NCBI GenBank assembly: GCA_013397435.1
Contig: VZRG01000763.1
Span: 248,001-312,000 of the forward strand
Reading direction: 5' to 3'
DNA: 64,000 bases
Source: Erythrocercus mccallii
Lineage: Eukaryota > Chordata > Aves > Passeriformes > Dicruridae
Below, in pieces: positions 1 to 13,419 of the stretch. Under the pieces are notes generated by a model. It did no database searches and was not told where the DNA came from. It saw nothing but the letters and a program-made list of their open reading frames with translations. The translations under genes and the position numbers were made by a program. Every line of letters begins with the position of its first letter. Position 1 is the first letter of the stretch.

Positions 1-1226
1 CGTAAGATTGATACATTGCTACCAAGATCGAACACAGCACTAGGTCATTCATTTCTCACTTCAACTTTAAATATAAACTAAAGTTTGCATTACTGCAGGA
101 GAAAAAAAGGAAATTGTGAGAGTTCCCTCTTTATGCAACTGCTTCAACATCTCCATTAGGGAAAAATGTCTCACTGCTCTAAAGCATGGCAAAACCAGTC
201 AACTATCCACCCTGTCAAACATCTTGCAAGTAATGAAATAAAGACACTTCATCTCAGAAATTCGTCTAGTATTGTGCTGATAAATATCTTTCCAATGTCC
301 ACACAATTGGGTCTCTTCCAAATCACGATATTTTATGATTCTCAGCAAGCAGTATTACTACTATATTTGCCCAATAAATAACGGTAAGAATGAAATGTCC
401 CCATCTGCATATTGTGCCAGGTGTCATACTATCACACAAGAAGATAATATCCCTGTAAAAAGCATTTAAGAAAAACTTCATGAAAGACAAATGCTTCATC
501 TGTGCCAAGGTGTGCAATCCCAGCAGGTAAGACCTACTATGCCGTTTAACTTCTGTGACAGCAGTGACAGGAGAACAGTGAAAATATCAACACACTATTT
601 TAAACTGCAGCTCTCATGAAAGATCAAAGATCTGTAAATTGCATTTGCAACACAGGAGCCCAGGTATATGGGATGGAGAGTTTATTTTACCTTTCAAAAG
701 GCAGAAAATTAAAGCAACTTTTCACCATTGCATCAGCAGCACCCAGTAAGGATCAGGGGTTTACAGTAACCATCACCACTGTGTGAATGACAGCAGTAGC
801 ATCTCAACCCTGCCAGGAACAAAACCACTGCGAAGAAACACCAAGGAAAAGAGTCAGTCCTTCAGACTGGGGTTCCAGTCTATCCTGACTTGGCCATACA
901 TACAGGAAAACTATCAGCATCTCAGATATGCCAACTGCCCGACAGTATTTTACATTTGCTACAAGCACAGACAATTAATACGGTACTTGTGAATTAGATT
1001 TTTCCCAACAGAAAAGTAACAAACACATGTACAAGAAAAAGCTGAATAGCAAGATATAATTGAGCACCTTTTCCATAAGATACATGTTTATCATAAATAA
1101 AGGAAAGAAAAAGGATAAGCTTAAGACCTACATTTTTAAAATGTATTTTTTTAAATCCTGGGCCAAAAATGTACCAACACAGAGGTGTTTCCTTCTGCAG
1201 CCAAAACAGAACCTAAACGTCTATTT

Positions 1227-1286
1227 AAAACAACAACAACAACAACAAAAAAAAAACAAACAAACAAACAAAAAACAACAAAAAAC
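1227..1286 (+). repeat. A-rich simple repeat, (AAC)n then (AAAC)n
   Basis: Six AAC units are followed by a poly-A run and several AAAC units. This is a plain microsatellite-like tract and is likely length-polymorphic. It creates a meaningless Gln/Lys/Asn-rich open frame on the plus strand. Confidence 0.85.
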
Positions 1287-3189
1287 CCTCAGTTCTATGG
1301 GAAGAAACAGCAGATCTAGTAACTGGCTGATTCAAGAAGCTGAAGTAAATAAAGCCCATCCAGCATGGTCAGGTATGATTGCAATGACATGCAACACAAT
1401 GAGTTTACACTTGCAGTATCTGAGAGGAACACACTGCCTAACACAGATACCAGTATTACTTTGTTTACTGAGATTCAAGCAAAAAATTCAGGGATTACCC
1501 TGGACTGCCTGAGAAGTCAGTGACAGATTACATATCACTCCTGTGATGAGAGGCTTCTCATCTCACTACCCCCCATATGGATGTAAAAGCATTTTAGAAA
1601 AAGAACAAAAAAATCCATTAAATTAAAGTACTCCAAGACTGAGAAGGAAACAGTCAATAATCACAATGCCATTTCCACTAATTAGAAAAGAACAGTCCCA
1701 AGCATGCAATAATCATGAATTTTTATTGTACAAACATTAGAAATAAGTTATTAGTTCTTTTTATTTAAGCCAAGAGGTAATTATTTTTGTTGTCATTTAA
1801 AGCTTGAGGGGAAAACTGAAATTGTAGAGAATCGCTTGGTTGCAGGAAGAGGGAACACAATAAAGAGTGAACTAAATTTGCCATCATGATTGCTGCCACC
1901 CTGTCAGATGCAGTGAAGATGAAGCTTTTAAAAGTACACTATCGTTGGAGAATACATGACATACACACTCAGACATTTGTATGCACACATACTTATATGA
2001 GAAAGCACCACACACCTGTTTATCACCAGTTCAAGTTTAAAAAGAATTGTCACATCTAGCACTAATTACACAGAAGGGCTAGCAACAAAAGATGATGTTT
2101 AAGAGTGGAAAACTGAAAGTCTATTACAACTGCTGTTCAACAACTCATACATAACCAAGATACCATCTGCACGCCCTACATCTCCGGACAGCAGTTTTCT
2201 GCCAATATTTCCTCAAACCGTTTTGATAAAAAAAAACGGTAGCAGACAAAAAAAAAACCCACTACATTTTTACGGAAAACTTTACTTAAGAGCTGCAGAT
2301 AGGTCATCTCTTCCAGCAGTAGCTACTGCCCAGTTACTCATCACCACGAGCAAAGAGAGACTACCACCCATACAGACTTGCAACAGAGTGAATCATGTAA
2401 GAGCACACTAATCTACTTTGAGAAAAATTAATCAAGGTAACTGACCAGTGAAGGTAGGCTGAGCTAATACTGTCCATTTAATGGCTGATTATGCCTAAAG
2501 CAAGTAACAATGCATTATGGCTTCTCTGGTGGACAGGATTATTACGCATGGTCACCTATGGCAGAGAAGGAGGGACAAATCGATGGGGGACACCGTATCT
2601 ACAATTTTCACAGGTATCAGAGAAGGAAAAAAAAAAAGAAAAATCAATGCCTATCCATATCCTGAAACATTAACTACAACCTCTATGATAGGCTGAATTA
2701 GACTGATTTTGAAAATCATTATAGTTACTTAGGAAGTCACAGACTGCCTCCCCAGAAACTGTGTGAAGTTAGAATATGTATCTTACATCAGCCTCTTAAT
2801 TTTCATAGATTTGTTCTGTCTCTTTATCTACTTGTTACTGCAAAATACATTGCCATTTTCTTAGTGGACACTCAGATCACTAACTTGCCTTATTTAAGTC
2901 TTTTAAATTTAAAAATTCAATATACATGTCAAACATTCATTTGTGCAGTAATTTGATGAACACCAGTTGTATGAAACAATAGGTACCAATTTCTTTTTTG
3001 TTTTTTTAATTAGTTACGATACAAAAGGCCAGATTCTTCCCCCCAAACCCCTTCAAAGGACACACACCATCCTGGTTTAAGGGGTCTTAGATGTAAATAT
3101 TCCCATGAGCCATAACCAAAACCTTAATGCTGTACCATATTAACTTCACAGAATTAGGCCAGTATCAAATATACTTTAAACTGGCATAA

Positions 3190-3860
3190 TGTGTCACCGT
3201 CACCAAAAGAAACAGACACACCCTGCTCCCCTTACTGCTTGCTTCCACCCCCATCTCTGCGCCAGCACAAATGTTTGTGCAGCAAACTGATCCAGCTCAA
3301 AGCGATCCCTTCCCTGCCTGCCCCTCCCCCAAGTTAGTTCAATCCTCAACCCAGCTCACCACATAACCATACAAGTATTTGCCTGCACAAAGGAGGAAGC
3401 AGCAGAGCAGGGTGGAAGCAAACAGGACCATGCTTTTCAATGGTGGAGCTGGTCTGTGCCAGCTGTATGCCAACGCAAAGCAGAAGTAGTGGGTCGAAGG
3501 CTGGAGTCCTGCAACACCAAGCGCACAGATCCAGGCCAATGGTGTGCCACCCTTGCCCTTCCTCTCTGGGATCCCACCCCTCCAGTCCCACAGCCACTGA
3601 CAGCTGTGCAACTGCCGGGTGAGTCGGTTCAGGGTGCCGAGCCAACTGAAAACCAATTCTACCAAGAAAAAAAAAGTTGCTAATTTTCAGCCAGTACAGG
3701 TTCCTGAACCGGTTCGCAGCGCAATCCTTATCAGAACAAGGAGGAAGAGAAGGAAGGATGCTGGGAAGGTGGGAGGTCCAATTTTAATCAGCTGGGATGC
3801 TGCGGAAACACTCAGACACCACCACATTTTAAATTTCAACTTGCCTGCACAGTTGAATGT
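3190..3860. other. GC-richer patch with inverted repeats, unidentified
   Basis: This patch is clearly richer in G+C than its AT-rich surroundings. It contains the perfect palindrome GGTTCCTGAACC at 3,699-3,710, overlapping AACCGGTT at 3,707-3,714. An opposed copy of the same motif (CGGTTCAGG) lies at 3,625-3,633. Overlapping open frames of 60-108 codons exist on both strands but match nothing I recognise. A decayed repeat or an intronic regulatory element are both possible. Confidence 0.3.
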
Positions 3861-5939
3861 GACCATTTTAACCAATTTTTCCTAAGATTAAACCTTATTC
3901 CAATCTTTGCGGGAACCTAAGCAGCCATAGTTTACCTGGGCACAAGAAGCAAGAAGTGAGGCCAGTTCACTACATTAACCATTTTCATCCTTCACATTCA
4001 ATAAAGCAAAGAGAGAGCATTAGTTTCTCTAACTTAATGATAGTTTTACCAGATAATTGTTTCAAACATGACTGATTAAATAACCTCAGATATTTGCATA
4101 AGAAGAATATACACGGAATAAAACCATTGCAGCCATTTTAAGTATTATCTTAACCATAGTTTAGTATTTACAAGGAATTTAAATGGTTCTGGTGATTAAA
4201 ATCGTCTAACAAACCTCTCTACTCAGGAGCGAAATTCATCCATTATTCAAAAAGTTGTTTTGCTTGAACTGCAAGTCCCAGTGATCACAGAAATGAACAA
4301 AATTAATTTCAATGAGGTCATAATCAGACACCTAATAAACAGGGATGTAACTACTTTCAAACTAACTTTTGAAAAACTAAGTATCATAAGTAGGAGTACA
4401 GACTGTTAGCAACTGTCTTTTTAACTTATAAACAATGGGATTTATTACTGAATTGTTAAATTTAGCAGAGAACTATTTCCATGCAAAGGAAATGTCCAGT
4501 TATGTTCATTCAGTTAATAAAGAAATATAATCATATAACTTCAAAAGGTAAGACATATCAACATTACAGTTCAAGAACTGAAGTGCAGAATTGGATGCTT
4601 TTTTCTGAAAACCAGTCTTCCCAAGTGGCATATATTATATTTTTCCAGTTAATGAAACTTTCTTACAAAGCTAGATTCTTCCACAGACTACCATCTGCAT
4701 ACAGCAGCATTTTATAAGACAACTGAACTTCTCTTAAACAGAAATTTCTTGTACGACAAAAAAGTGTTCCTAAGTACTCTGCCTATAAAAATTAGAGAGA
4801 AGTAAGAACAGTTTATTCTGACTACAATTCACCACCAGCACTTGAGACAAAACACTGACCTGGAAAGTGAGCAAAACCATGAAATGCTAATTAACCATAT
4901 ATTCATACAACTGCTGGCACACTGTTTCAACAAGCATTTTCAAGGCATTCTTGACTTAGAAGTAAATAAACTCAAGGACTTTCAGTCAAGGAATAAGGTT
5001 CTTAATTTCATTCCCTTTATCATGGAGTTAGTAGTACTTAGACCTGAACTGGTGATTAATACTGATACAAGTTTTCTTTCAAGCAGGCACAGATAGGTGT
5101 GCTGTTCAAATGCACTTGCTAACCAAGGAAAACAGAGAATTAATTTCCTGGCAGTTCTGCTGATTTCAACAAAAAACCAGAATGCTTATTGGATCTGAAC
5201 CCACATATCTTAATACCAAGCCACTTTTAACAGAGCAATAAATCTTTAAAAATTAGTTTTTCATTTCACTAAGTAAAAATATACTCTGGAATTAGCAGAA
5301 CAGATTAAATTAATTACTACTAATGTTAACACCATTCAAGACATATTCAGAGAACTCTTTTTGCTCATTACACTAAACACCACTTTGTCACTAGGCCTTA
5401 AAAGTTTTTTTAAAAATCCAGGAATATTTAAAAGTCACAAATAAAATGCTTGTTAAAAATATTAATATCAAACAACAGCCAGCAGCTTTTTCAACACTTA
5501 CTAAAATCTTTTGATTTCTACACTATTTCTTCATTGCAATAATAACATTACTTCCACAGTCCAACAACATTCCTAGATCACATCTTATGCAATGACTTTG
5601 AACAACACGCAGCGACCAGGAAGATGCAAAAACATGCATTCTTCTTCCAAAACTTCAAGTTTAGATGAGCACTCAAGCCAAATCAGTACTGAGACACCTT
5701 CTGATGTCTTCAAATTTATCCTTGCTACATTTACGTGTAGAGATATGTCACAGGACGGGCAGTTTAAAATGACGAGGAAGCGAGCTCAGTATCACTTTCA
5801 TTCATACACACAGCACCCGTTTCAAGAGCCTGGAGAACCCCCTTCCCCTGGCAGCCTCTGTCTGCGGCTCCCAACCCACTGAACCGACAGAGCTCTCAAT
5901 TAGTCTCAGGGCTCACACCTCGAAAGCCCCCTGGGTTTG

Positions 5940-6960
5940 GTCAGCGACGTGGAATAGCAAACGCACCTGTCTTGGCAGGCCTGTGACAGACGCAGCTGAC
6001 CTAGAGGAAGGTGCGAGGGCTTGACAGGTGACACGAGATGAGACACAAACATCAGACACGCCGAGCAACGAGGAGCGGTCAGGCAGCCGGGAACGCTCCC
6101 CGCGCCAGACCTGCCTCCAACACAGCCACAGCACCGACAAAATTATCGCCTCGTCTTTTGTTTCTAAACTCGCACTCCGCTCGTCCACCTCCGCTCCCGC
6201 CCCAGCCCCAGAGTAAGGCAGCCATCCCCCTCCGTGCCCGGCCTTCCCCGCCCAGAATCAGCCCCGGGCCGGAGCCCCCCGTGCCCGTGGGGGCCCAGCC
6301 GCCACCGAGCTCCCGCGCCCGGACCCACGGGGAAGGAGAAGCAGGTCCTACCGCGGGGCACGTCCCAGCCCGGCTCCGGCGGGACGAGGCCAGACGAGGG
6401 GCTGCTCCGAGGCCCGGGGGGTTCCACTGGGAGGGGGCGGCAGCGGAGCCGGCCAGGCACCCTGCAGGAAGGAGCCAGGGGAGGGGGCGAAGACCAGCAC
6501 CCACCTGGGCCATCAGCCCCGCGCTGGCCGCCGGGCCGGGCCGCCTGTGACGGACGAGACGGCGGCCCCGCGTCGGGCCGGGGCACGGCTGCGCCTCCGA
6601 CCGCGGCAGCGACAGGGCCGCGCTCTGGGCCGGACCCTGCCCGGCTCCGCTTCCGGAGCGCGGCGCGATCGCCTTCCGGGGCAGCGCCCGGGGAGCCGCG
6701 GGGCGGGCGGGGCAGCGGCTCCCGGCACCGAGACCGGCACCGAGACCACCCGGGCGGCGGGGCGGCCGCAGGGCTGCGCTGGAAGAAGGCAGCAGCGAAG
6801 CTGAGTCTTCAGGTTAAAAAAAAAAATCAAAGCTGTAATTGCGCGCACAGCTCTGGGAAGGATTGGCTCGGTTTGCTGTAACTTTTGTAGCACTCGGTGT
6901 CACGGTGTTACTTTAGGCGCTGCCGCGGTGACGCCTCACCTAAAGCCGTCCAGGCTGGGC
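5940..6960. promoter_or_regulatory. CpG island promoter, probably of FRS2 (transcribed leftward)
   Basis: An abrupt GC-rich, CpG-dense block sits in AT-rich DNA, with GC-box-like runs (for example GGGGCGG-type strings around 6,430 and 6,700). On the minus strand a consensus donor, CAG|GTGGGT, occurs with its exon end at 6,505, and a second possible donor (GCG|GTAGGA) at about 6,352, as expected for an untranslated first exon. The FRS2 assignment is inference from known amniote gene order (CPSF6, LYZ, YEATS4, FRS2 on one strand). A divergent plus-strand transcript is also possible. Open frames of 85-215 codons inside the island are by-products of low stop-codon frequency. Confidence 0.7.
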
Positions 6961-9274
6961 TGTGTTAGTAAGGTTGCGCTACAGGCGACTGAACGCAAAG
7001 GCGGGTGCTGTGCGCATGAAAAACAAAGATACAGCACAACTGATGTGGGAAACGAGAACCAGAGGAGGTGCCATACCTGTGCAGTGTTGTGGAAACGCTT
7101 AACACTCCTGTTAGCCAGTGCAAAAAACCCCACACGTTTGTTGTTGGTCTCGCTACCTCCGTGTCACCGTGTCTGCTCCCTCTTTACAGACCAATACGTG
7201 TGACAGGTCTTGGACCAGAAGACACTGTGATCTACAATTAATCTTGAATGTGTAGGTCTTGTCCCAACATACACAGAAACATACTGCTCACAGTTAGAGC
7301 AGCCAGCAGCCTGCATAAAATTCAGCTTTGTCCCTTTGTGTTATCCACCTGCTTTGGCCGTAATCTAATTTCTGAACTCTTCACCAAACAATGCCTTTGC
7401 ACCAGGTTTGCTTCACAGAACAGGTCTGTCTATGTCTCTGACTTTCTCAGAGGTTGTGCAACTCCTCTCTTGACTCTGTTTCAGTTACCTCATGATAAGA
7501 AAAGACAGAGTTGCTCACTTTCTTCCCTTCCCTGGACAGTTACTGCTTTGTAGCAGAAATGTAAAAAGTAAATGGATCACAGTACACCACTATCCTAACA
7601 TTCATTTAATCTCTAGTTTGTGTGAGAGCTGAAAAAGGTGAAGTCCAAGCAGAATTTTTTTTCAGCTGGACATGCTAGAAAGGTAGTAATACCTAGAAGG
7701 AAAAGGGTGGGTAGAACACAACTGTGGTTTAGCATTTGTACCACTGCAGCTGTTGGCTCCTGTGCTCCTGTGATGGATAAAGCAGAGCAAATGGGATTTT
7801 CCTATATCTGAGTCATGTAATAGGTGAAGTCATGTAGCAAACACTGTCATCTAACATACAGTATGTGCTTGTATGCCATAAACATAACCTATCAATCCGC
7901 TTCAAAGCAATGGGCTGTTCTTAAACATCTGCAGGATTCCTTGTGACCTTCAGGTCACAGGACGGGCCTTAAAGTCTGTTCAGATGCGGTTGTTGGTCCC
8001 AATCTGTGAGTGCACATTCAACTAAGTATTGTGCCTTGGACTTTCCTTAGTCTTTTCAACAGTGTCTGGATGCGCAAGGAACAAAGTTTCAAAGTGTCTC
8101 TTCTACTGGGTCATTTATTTATTTTCTCCTCCCTCTAGCTCTCACCACACCTTCACCAGTTCGTTTAAATGGGTGCACTTAAATTATGTCAGGATTTGTA
8201 TCAAATCAGGATAGCACAGCATCTCTTTGACAGTCAAGTTCAACAGCTTCATCAAAGGTGAAGTGCTGTGTTTGTTCGTGTGTGAAATTGGTCATTCTTA
8301 CTGTTTACCTGAGTGTTACCTTACCCCGCTCACACAGATTTACTGACAGACCAATTCAGTATTTAGATACAGGAGCTGCACTTTTTGGCTGTTATAGATC
8401 TTTCTCCGGGGGATTTTCTTGCTTCTTGAGACCTTGCTGTGTTGCATTCCTGGCAGGAATTTCTGTTCTGTTGTTGTTCCTTCTTGTTCTCACTACATAG
8501 ATGTTTTGGATCCATGACATATTTGTTGCTGCTCATATCTGCAATCATTTCTGTCATCCCAAACTGAGATTATTGCAGCTCTGTCCAGATGCTCCGTCAT
8601 TTACAAGTCTTTCAAAGATTACATAGCTGCTTACAGACTTTTGTAAATTATGAACTTTTATTGCTTTAAGTCCTTTGATGGCATCTTCATTTCTATTAGC
8701 TCTTGTTAAACTTTCTTGAAGTCAAAAGCCTTCTGTGTTGCTTTACTGTAGCTCACATTCTCTCTTTTTAAAAATTAGATGCTGCCACCATCTTTAAAAC
8801 TTTTCCATCAATATTTCATCCATAGATAAAATTTGTAAAATTACTATTTTAGTAACTAAACTTTTCAAATTGTTTGCTTCAGCATTTTTTATATGGTATT
8901 ATACAACCACTGCAGGGTGTGCTAAATGCATGGGTGTTCTGAGGCAACAGAATTTAAAAATTAGGTCATATAAGTATTTTGGAAAGATTCTTAGTATTTT
9001 AAGAGGAAATAAATTTGAACTGCATCAGATATATGGTAGGTTGTATTTCCAGAAGTTCTTATCGCACTGTCCTAATGTATTTCAGTGTTGATTCATAGAC
9101 CACTCTTGTTCCAGTTCCTGAATTCTTACAAGATGATACCAACATATTTTGGTGGCTTTTATAATGAAATTTGGACTCTGCAAGTCCATTGCTTTTGCTC
9201 TTGGCCTGTGTTGATTTAGGCAGTATTCAGTTCTGTAAGCAGGAGCGCAGTCCAGTCACACACATTTTAACAGC
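6961..9274. other. Intergenic DNA, nothing recognised
   Basis: Unique-looking AT-rich sequence right of the CpG island. I saw no exon with homology, no RNA gene and no clear repeat. Confidence 0.5.
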
Positions 9275-9800
9275 AGATTTTTTCTGCTATACTGAGCACT
9301 GGTGAGGCCTCACCTTGAATCCTGTGTCAGTTCTGGGCCTCTCACTGCAAGAAAAACATTGAGGTGCTGGAGTGTGCCCAGAGAAAGGCAATGGAGATGG
9401 GGAATGGTCTAGAGGGTAAGTCATATGAGGGGCAGCTGAGGGAGCTGAGGTTGTTCAGCCTGGAAAAAAGGTCGATCTTATTGTTCTCCACAATTACCTG
9501 AAAAGAGGCTGTAGTAAGGTGGGGGTCATCCTCTTTTCCCATGCATCTGGCAACAGGATAAGAGGAAATGGCCTCAAGCTCCATCAGAGAGGTTCAGGCT
9601 GGACATCAGGAAGAATTTCTTCATGGAAAGGGTTGCTAACCATTGGAATGGACTGGCCAGGGAAGGTGGAGTCATCACTGCTGGAGGTGTTCAAGAAACG
9701 ACTGCACTTCATGCAATGGTCTAGTTGACAAGGTGGTGATTGGTTACAGGTTGGACTCAGTGATCTTAGAGGTCTCTTCCAACCTAATTGAGTCTGTGAT
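9275..9800 (+). mobile_element. CR1 LINE 3' fragment, plus orientation
   Basis: The text follows the familiar 3' part of avian CR1 elements. It starts with a degenerate reverse-transcriptase tail (the 'gaggcctcacctTGAAT' area). It continues with 'gctgaggttgttcagcctgga', 'ttcaggctggacatcaggaagaatttcttcatgga', and ends with 'ggttggactcagtgatcttagaggtctcttccaac'. The 5' end is truncated, as is usual. Open frames on both strands here are remnants or antisense noise. Confidence 0.9.
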
Positions 9801-12690
9801 TTATCTGATTAAAACAGTGTTTTCTTATTTATTTTGTATTCTTTCTTAATATCTGGACTTGACAAAGAGAGGATTCTTGGGAAACAGAATGCCAGATTCT
9901 GCATTGTGTTTCTGCAGTTTCCTTTCATATGCTGTTCAGAGATTCATGGCAACAAACTTCTCAAGGCCATGAAATGGAGACTTATATCTCTTTTTTTCAA
10001 GAACTTTGGAACCTTTCGCATTTCATGTATAGTTTGCCTGCTCATCAGGGAAGTCTTTTCTGACCAGTATGAGGTAAGTCTACACTGGCACAAAGCCTGG
10101 ATGTGTTTTTGGAGATGAATATGGACTCAGATACTTAATATTTCAACTATAACTTCTACTCTTGCAGTAAACATAGGAGACTATTTAATTTCTCTTAAAA
10201 ATAAAATCACAGCAACAGCCTCATGACAAGTCGCAGAACCTTGCAGTCACTTTGTTTTGTTATACAGAAGGCCTTTGATGTTCCTGTAGGCACCACCTAA
10301 CACAGCTATAGGCTGTGTTATACAGCTACATAGCTGTACTATAAACACTCTTTCCTGGTTCATGACTGTGGTGAAAGCATGTTTCTGGTTGAAATACAGT
10401 GCAAAAGCTTGTGCGCTTTCTCTGCTATAGGAGGCTACCTACAGTAATTGTATTCTGACCCACATTTTCCAAAATCCATTTGACACTAAAAACCCCTTCT
10501 TTTAAAAATAAAACCCCACACATTCGGACTATGACAACATTTCAGAAGCTGGAAAACTAATTTACAAAGAGAGAGAGTTGTACTTAGTGTGCTAGCTGAA
10601 GAGAGTAACTCCAGTCACATCACATTCTGCATCCCCTCATGTGTGGCATGTTAAGTAGACTAACGCTTTGTATATCACATTAAGAAGTTTTTGTTTTCAC
10701 AACCAAACAAACCCCCTGCATACAGTAAGGGCCATACAGCAGCTACTTATGACCAGATCCTGCCCTTCTTATGAAAGCACACCTCCACAGTACAGTAAAT
10801 AGTTGGGGGTTTTTTTCAGAAGGAAGTGCAAGGTTGAGGTAGTTTAAACCAGTAGTTTACTGCTTCATTGAGTATTGTCATTAGTTGTGAATTTCACTTA
10901 AAAGTGAAAAAGAAAGTAAAAGTCCAATAGTAAATAAAGGTGTCTTGCAGCTGGACATTTTAATTCACATGAATTTTTCCTGAAATGACTGCTGGAATAT
11001 GACAAATTTTTTGCTCTTACAGGGAAAAGTGGAGCAGAGCTGGCCATTCAGGAATTCTTCTGATGGCTATTTGTATTGTAATTTGGTTTTCCTCAATTTT
11101 ATAAATTGTCTTGTCCTTGTACAAATAAACCCCTGACAAGGTTAAAGGATCCATGAGTTCTAAGTAATATTCTATGAGGAACAGGGTAGTTGAACTGTGA
11201 CAGTTGGTCAGTAAACTTTTAAAGATAATACAATGAGTTGCAAAAATGTAATTTTAAAGTTAGATATCTCCTCTGACCTCATTTTAGTTTGAGCTTGCTG
11301 TCTGAGGTGTTATGTAGTTTATTCTTAGAGATGCTAGATGTTTGGTCCTTTATCATTTGAATATTGAAAGCCTTAAAAACATTGTTGCGAGTGAAGCTGC
11401 TTTTTGGGCCTCACAAGTATATATACTAATTCAGTTCTTCTCACAAGTTACTGTTCTCTGTAACCAAATTGAACTGGTTTAATTTTCCTTAAAAAGGCTG
11501 TCATATGCAGTTCCTGTAACTTCTTGGTGATTGTTTCCCTGGCGAACCATCAGTTTGTTCAATGTACACATGTCTGTTACCAGATTATTACACCTGTAAT
11601 AAATAATTGGGATATAAATCTGATTAAGGGCCTCAGAACTGTGTACACTTGACTGTGTGCTATGTCCAAAACAGTGTCCAAAGAACACCATCACAATGGC
11701 AGGCTTTTAAAAATTAGGCAACATGTGCAGCTATGTTTTTTACTTCCTTGTGGGAAGTATCCAAGTATGATAGAATTAGGTTGCCTATCATACAGCATTT
11801 TTCTATTTTGTGCTTTTTGGGGAACAGAATAGAGGCCTCTCACAGGAGGAAATGGTTATTTTAAATCTCTGCATGCAACAAGTGCCCTTTGCCTTATTCA
11901 TTTAGTGAGTAAATGCTTAGATAGTCTTAGGGTATTTGTCATTGTGTTAGTTGATACTTCATTAGCATTAGTGGAATTATGTCTGTGCTTCTTTTGCAAG
12001 AGAAGCAATAGAGTTTCATTTTGTTTACAAGGAAATGTGGGTTAGGTCTGCAGCGGACCTTGGTACTGCACAGCCTGGATTTGTGGCAGTTAACGTTGAA
12101 GAATCTCGGTAGTGAGTGAATTCAATTGCATCTGCTTCTCTGTCCAGGTCTCCTATGTGGTATGTGATGGAAGCAAGTGGACAAACAGGATCCCTCTGGA
12201 TCCACTCTGAAAAAGATACTGGCTAAACTTTTCACTGTGGAATGACATTTATGTAACTGAAGTCACAGTGACTGGGGAATAGTGCTAAATAATCTTGACA
12301 GATGTTGGGCTGGTGTCAGTTGTGTCCCATGAGCCAGTATTACAACTGCTATTGAAAACTTGTGGGTGGACTGTGCACCTTTGCCTCATCCACAGCAGTG
12401 CTAATTCAGGAATGTTCAGTTAAGTCCACACTGCAAGTTCATAACCAGGACACTGACAAATACTCTGTTTTGCCAATACAGCAAGTGTTTCAGTGTTTCA
12501 GTGCAGCGGCAGAACAAGCAGGCAAGTACAGATGCAAAACTTAAAAGTGTGTCCCTCAAAATCCTCAAAATAACAGAGTTGGAAAGAGCTGCTTGCTCCA
12601 TTTGGAGTTCGTGTCATTGAAATTTTTTTTGCTAGACACCGTTTATGCAGAATGTGCATATTCAAGGCTAGGAGAAGCCATCCTGTCCTT
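9801..12690. other. Intergenic DNA, nothing recognised except two small hairpins
   Basis: No gene or clear repeat was recognised. Two adjacent short hairpins lie at 10,299-10,319 (stem AACACAGC/GCTGTGTT) and 10,322-10,337 (stem ACAGCTA/TAGCTGT). Confidence 0.5.
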
Positions 12691-12699
12691 TTCCTGTAG

Positions 12700-12765
12700 T
12701 TCAGTGATTAGAAAGCCTGAAATTTGCTTGTGGAGGATATGAGTTTCATTTCACCCTCAAGCTGT
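12700..12765 (+). mobile_element. Possible tRNA-derived SINE head (decayed)
   Basis: The string 'tagttcagtgattagaaag' resembles a tRNA A box. It is followed about 45 bases later by 'gagtttcatttcacc', which resembles a degraded B box. This would fit the tRNA-like head of an old SINE. A functional tRNA is excluded, because no cloverleaf can be drawn. Confidence 0.3.
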
Positions 12766-13049
12766 GAACTCACAAATTAGTATTTTCCACATACTCAGGG
12801 TGTACTATAGCCATCATAGAGTTATTACAGTTTCCTTAAGTTATGAAATTAATCCACTGAAATGGTTTAATTGATCATCTGGGCTGGACTTTTAAGAGTA
12901 GAATTAGCTTGCTAGGAGGTACATGTGAAAGCGGTCAGAGATGTTTTGGGAACATCACTGAAGAAAGAATTTATGGAATGTAAGCACTTTCATAGCTGGA
13001 AAACAACCAAGTGAGAATTTTTGACACAGTAATTTCAGATTTAAGGAAG

Positions 13050-13150
13050 GTAAGTGTCCATTTTCAGCATGTGAGCCCTCTTGTAATAGTCAGGAAGACT
13101 TGTCTCAGGTCACAGAAGCTAACCAGTGACAGAGAGGTGGGGTGAGGCTT
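13050..13150 (+). mobile_element. MIR-like SINE core remnant
   Basis: The order 'ccattttcagcatgtgag' then 'ctcaggtcacagaagctaaccagtgacagagaggtgggg' follows the conserved core and 3' region of MIR-type SINEs ('...ggtcacacagctagtaagtggcagag...'). It is heavily diverged, consistent with an ancient amniote insertion. Confidence 0.4.
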
Positions 13151-13419
13151 TAGCATACAGACAAAAACGACAGATTGTGGAAAAATCAACATGCCTTTTT
13201 GTAGCTAGAGGAGCTTTGTCATAATTATAAGTTCTTTGACAAAATCAACAAACTGATAAACGAGGGTGATACATTCATTGTAGTGATTTCAAAAGAGCCT
13301 CTGGCGCTATCTCTCAGCAGTGCTGCTAAAGAGTACTAGCTGTCACAGGCTAGGAAGGAATCCTCTCCTGTGAATTAGTAACTAGTTTAAAGAGAAGGGT
13401 TAACAAGGTAGCAATAAAT

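Larger units (their letters stand above)
1..5930. other. AT-rich non-coding DNA, probable first intron of the gene at the 6-kb CpG island
   Basis: No exon, RNA gene or clear transposon was recognised here. Short open frames are scattered on both strands without homology or splice context. If the CpG island at about 6-7 kb is the FRS2 promoter firing leftward, this stretch is FRS2 intron 1; the FRS2 coding exons themselves were looked for and not seen. A GC-richer patch at about 3,190-3,860 is listed separately. Confidence 0.4.

Noticed and set aside
6028..6893. Many overlapping open frames up to 215 codons on both strands
   Set aside because: They lie in a CpG island where stop codons are rare. 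They are Pro/Ala/Arg/Gly-only proteins without homology and overlap each other in several frames.
9342..9849. Short open frames on both strands
   Set aside because: They fall inside a CR1 3' fragment, which explains them.
12700..12765. Possible tRNA gene
   Set aside because: A-box-like and B-box-like strings exist, but no acceptor or anticodon stems pair; at best a SINE remnant.
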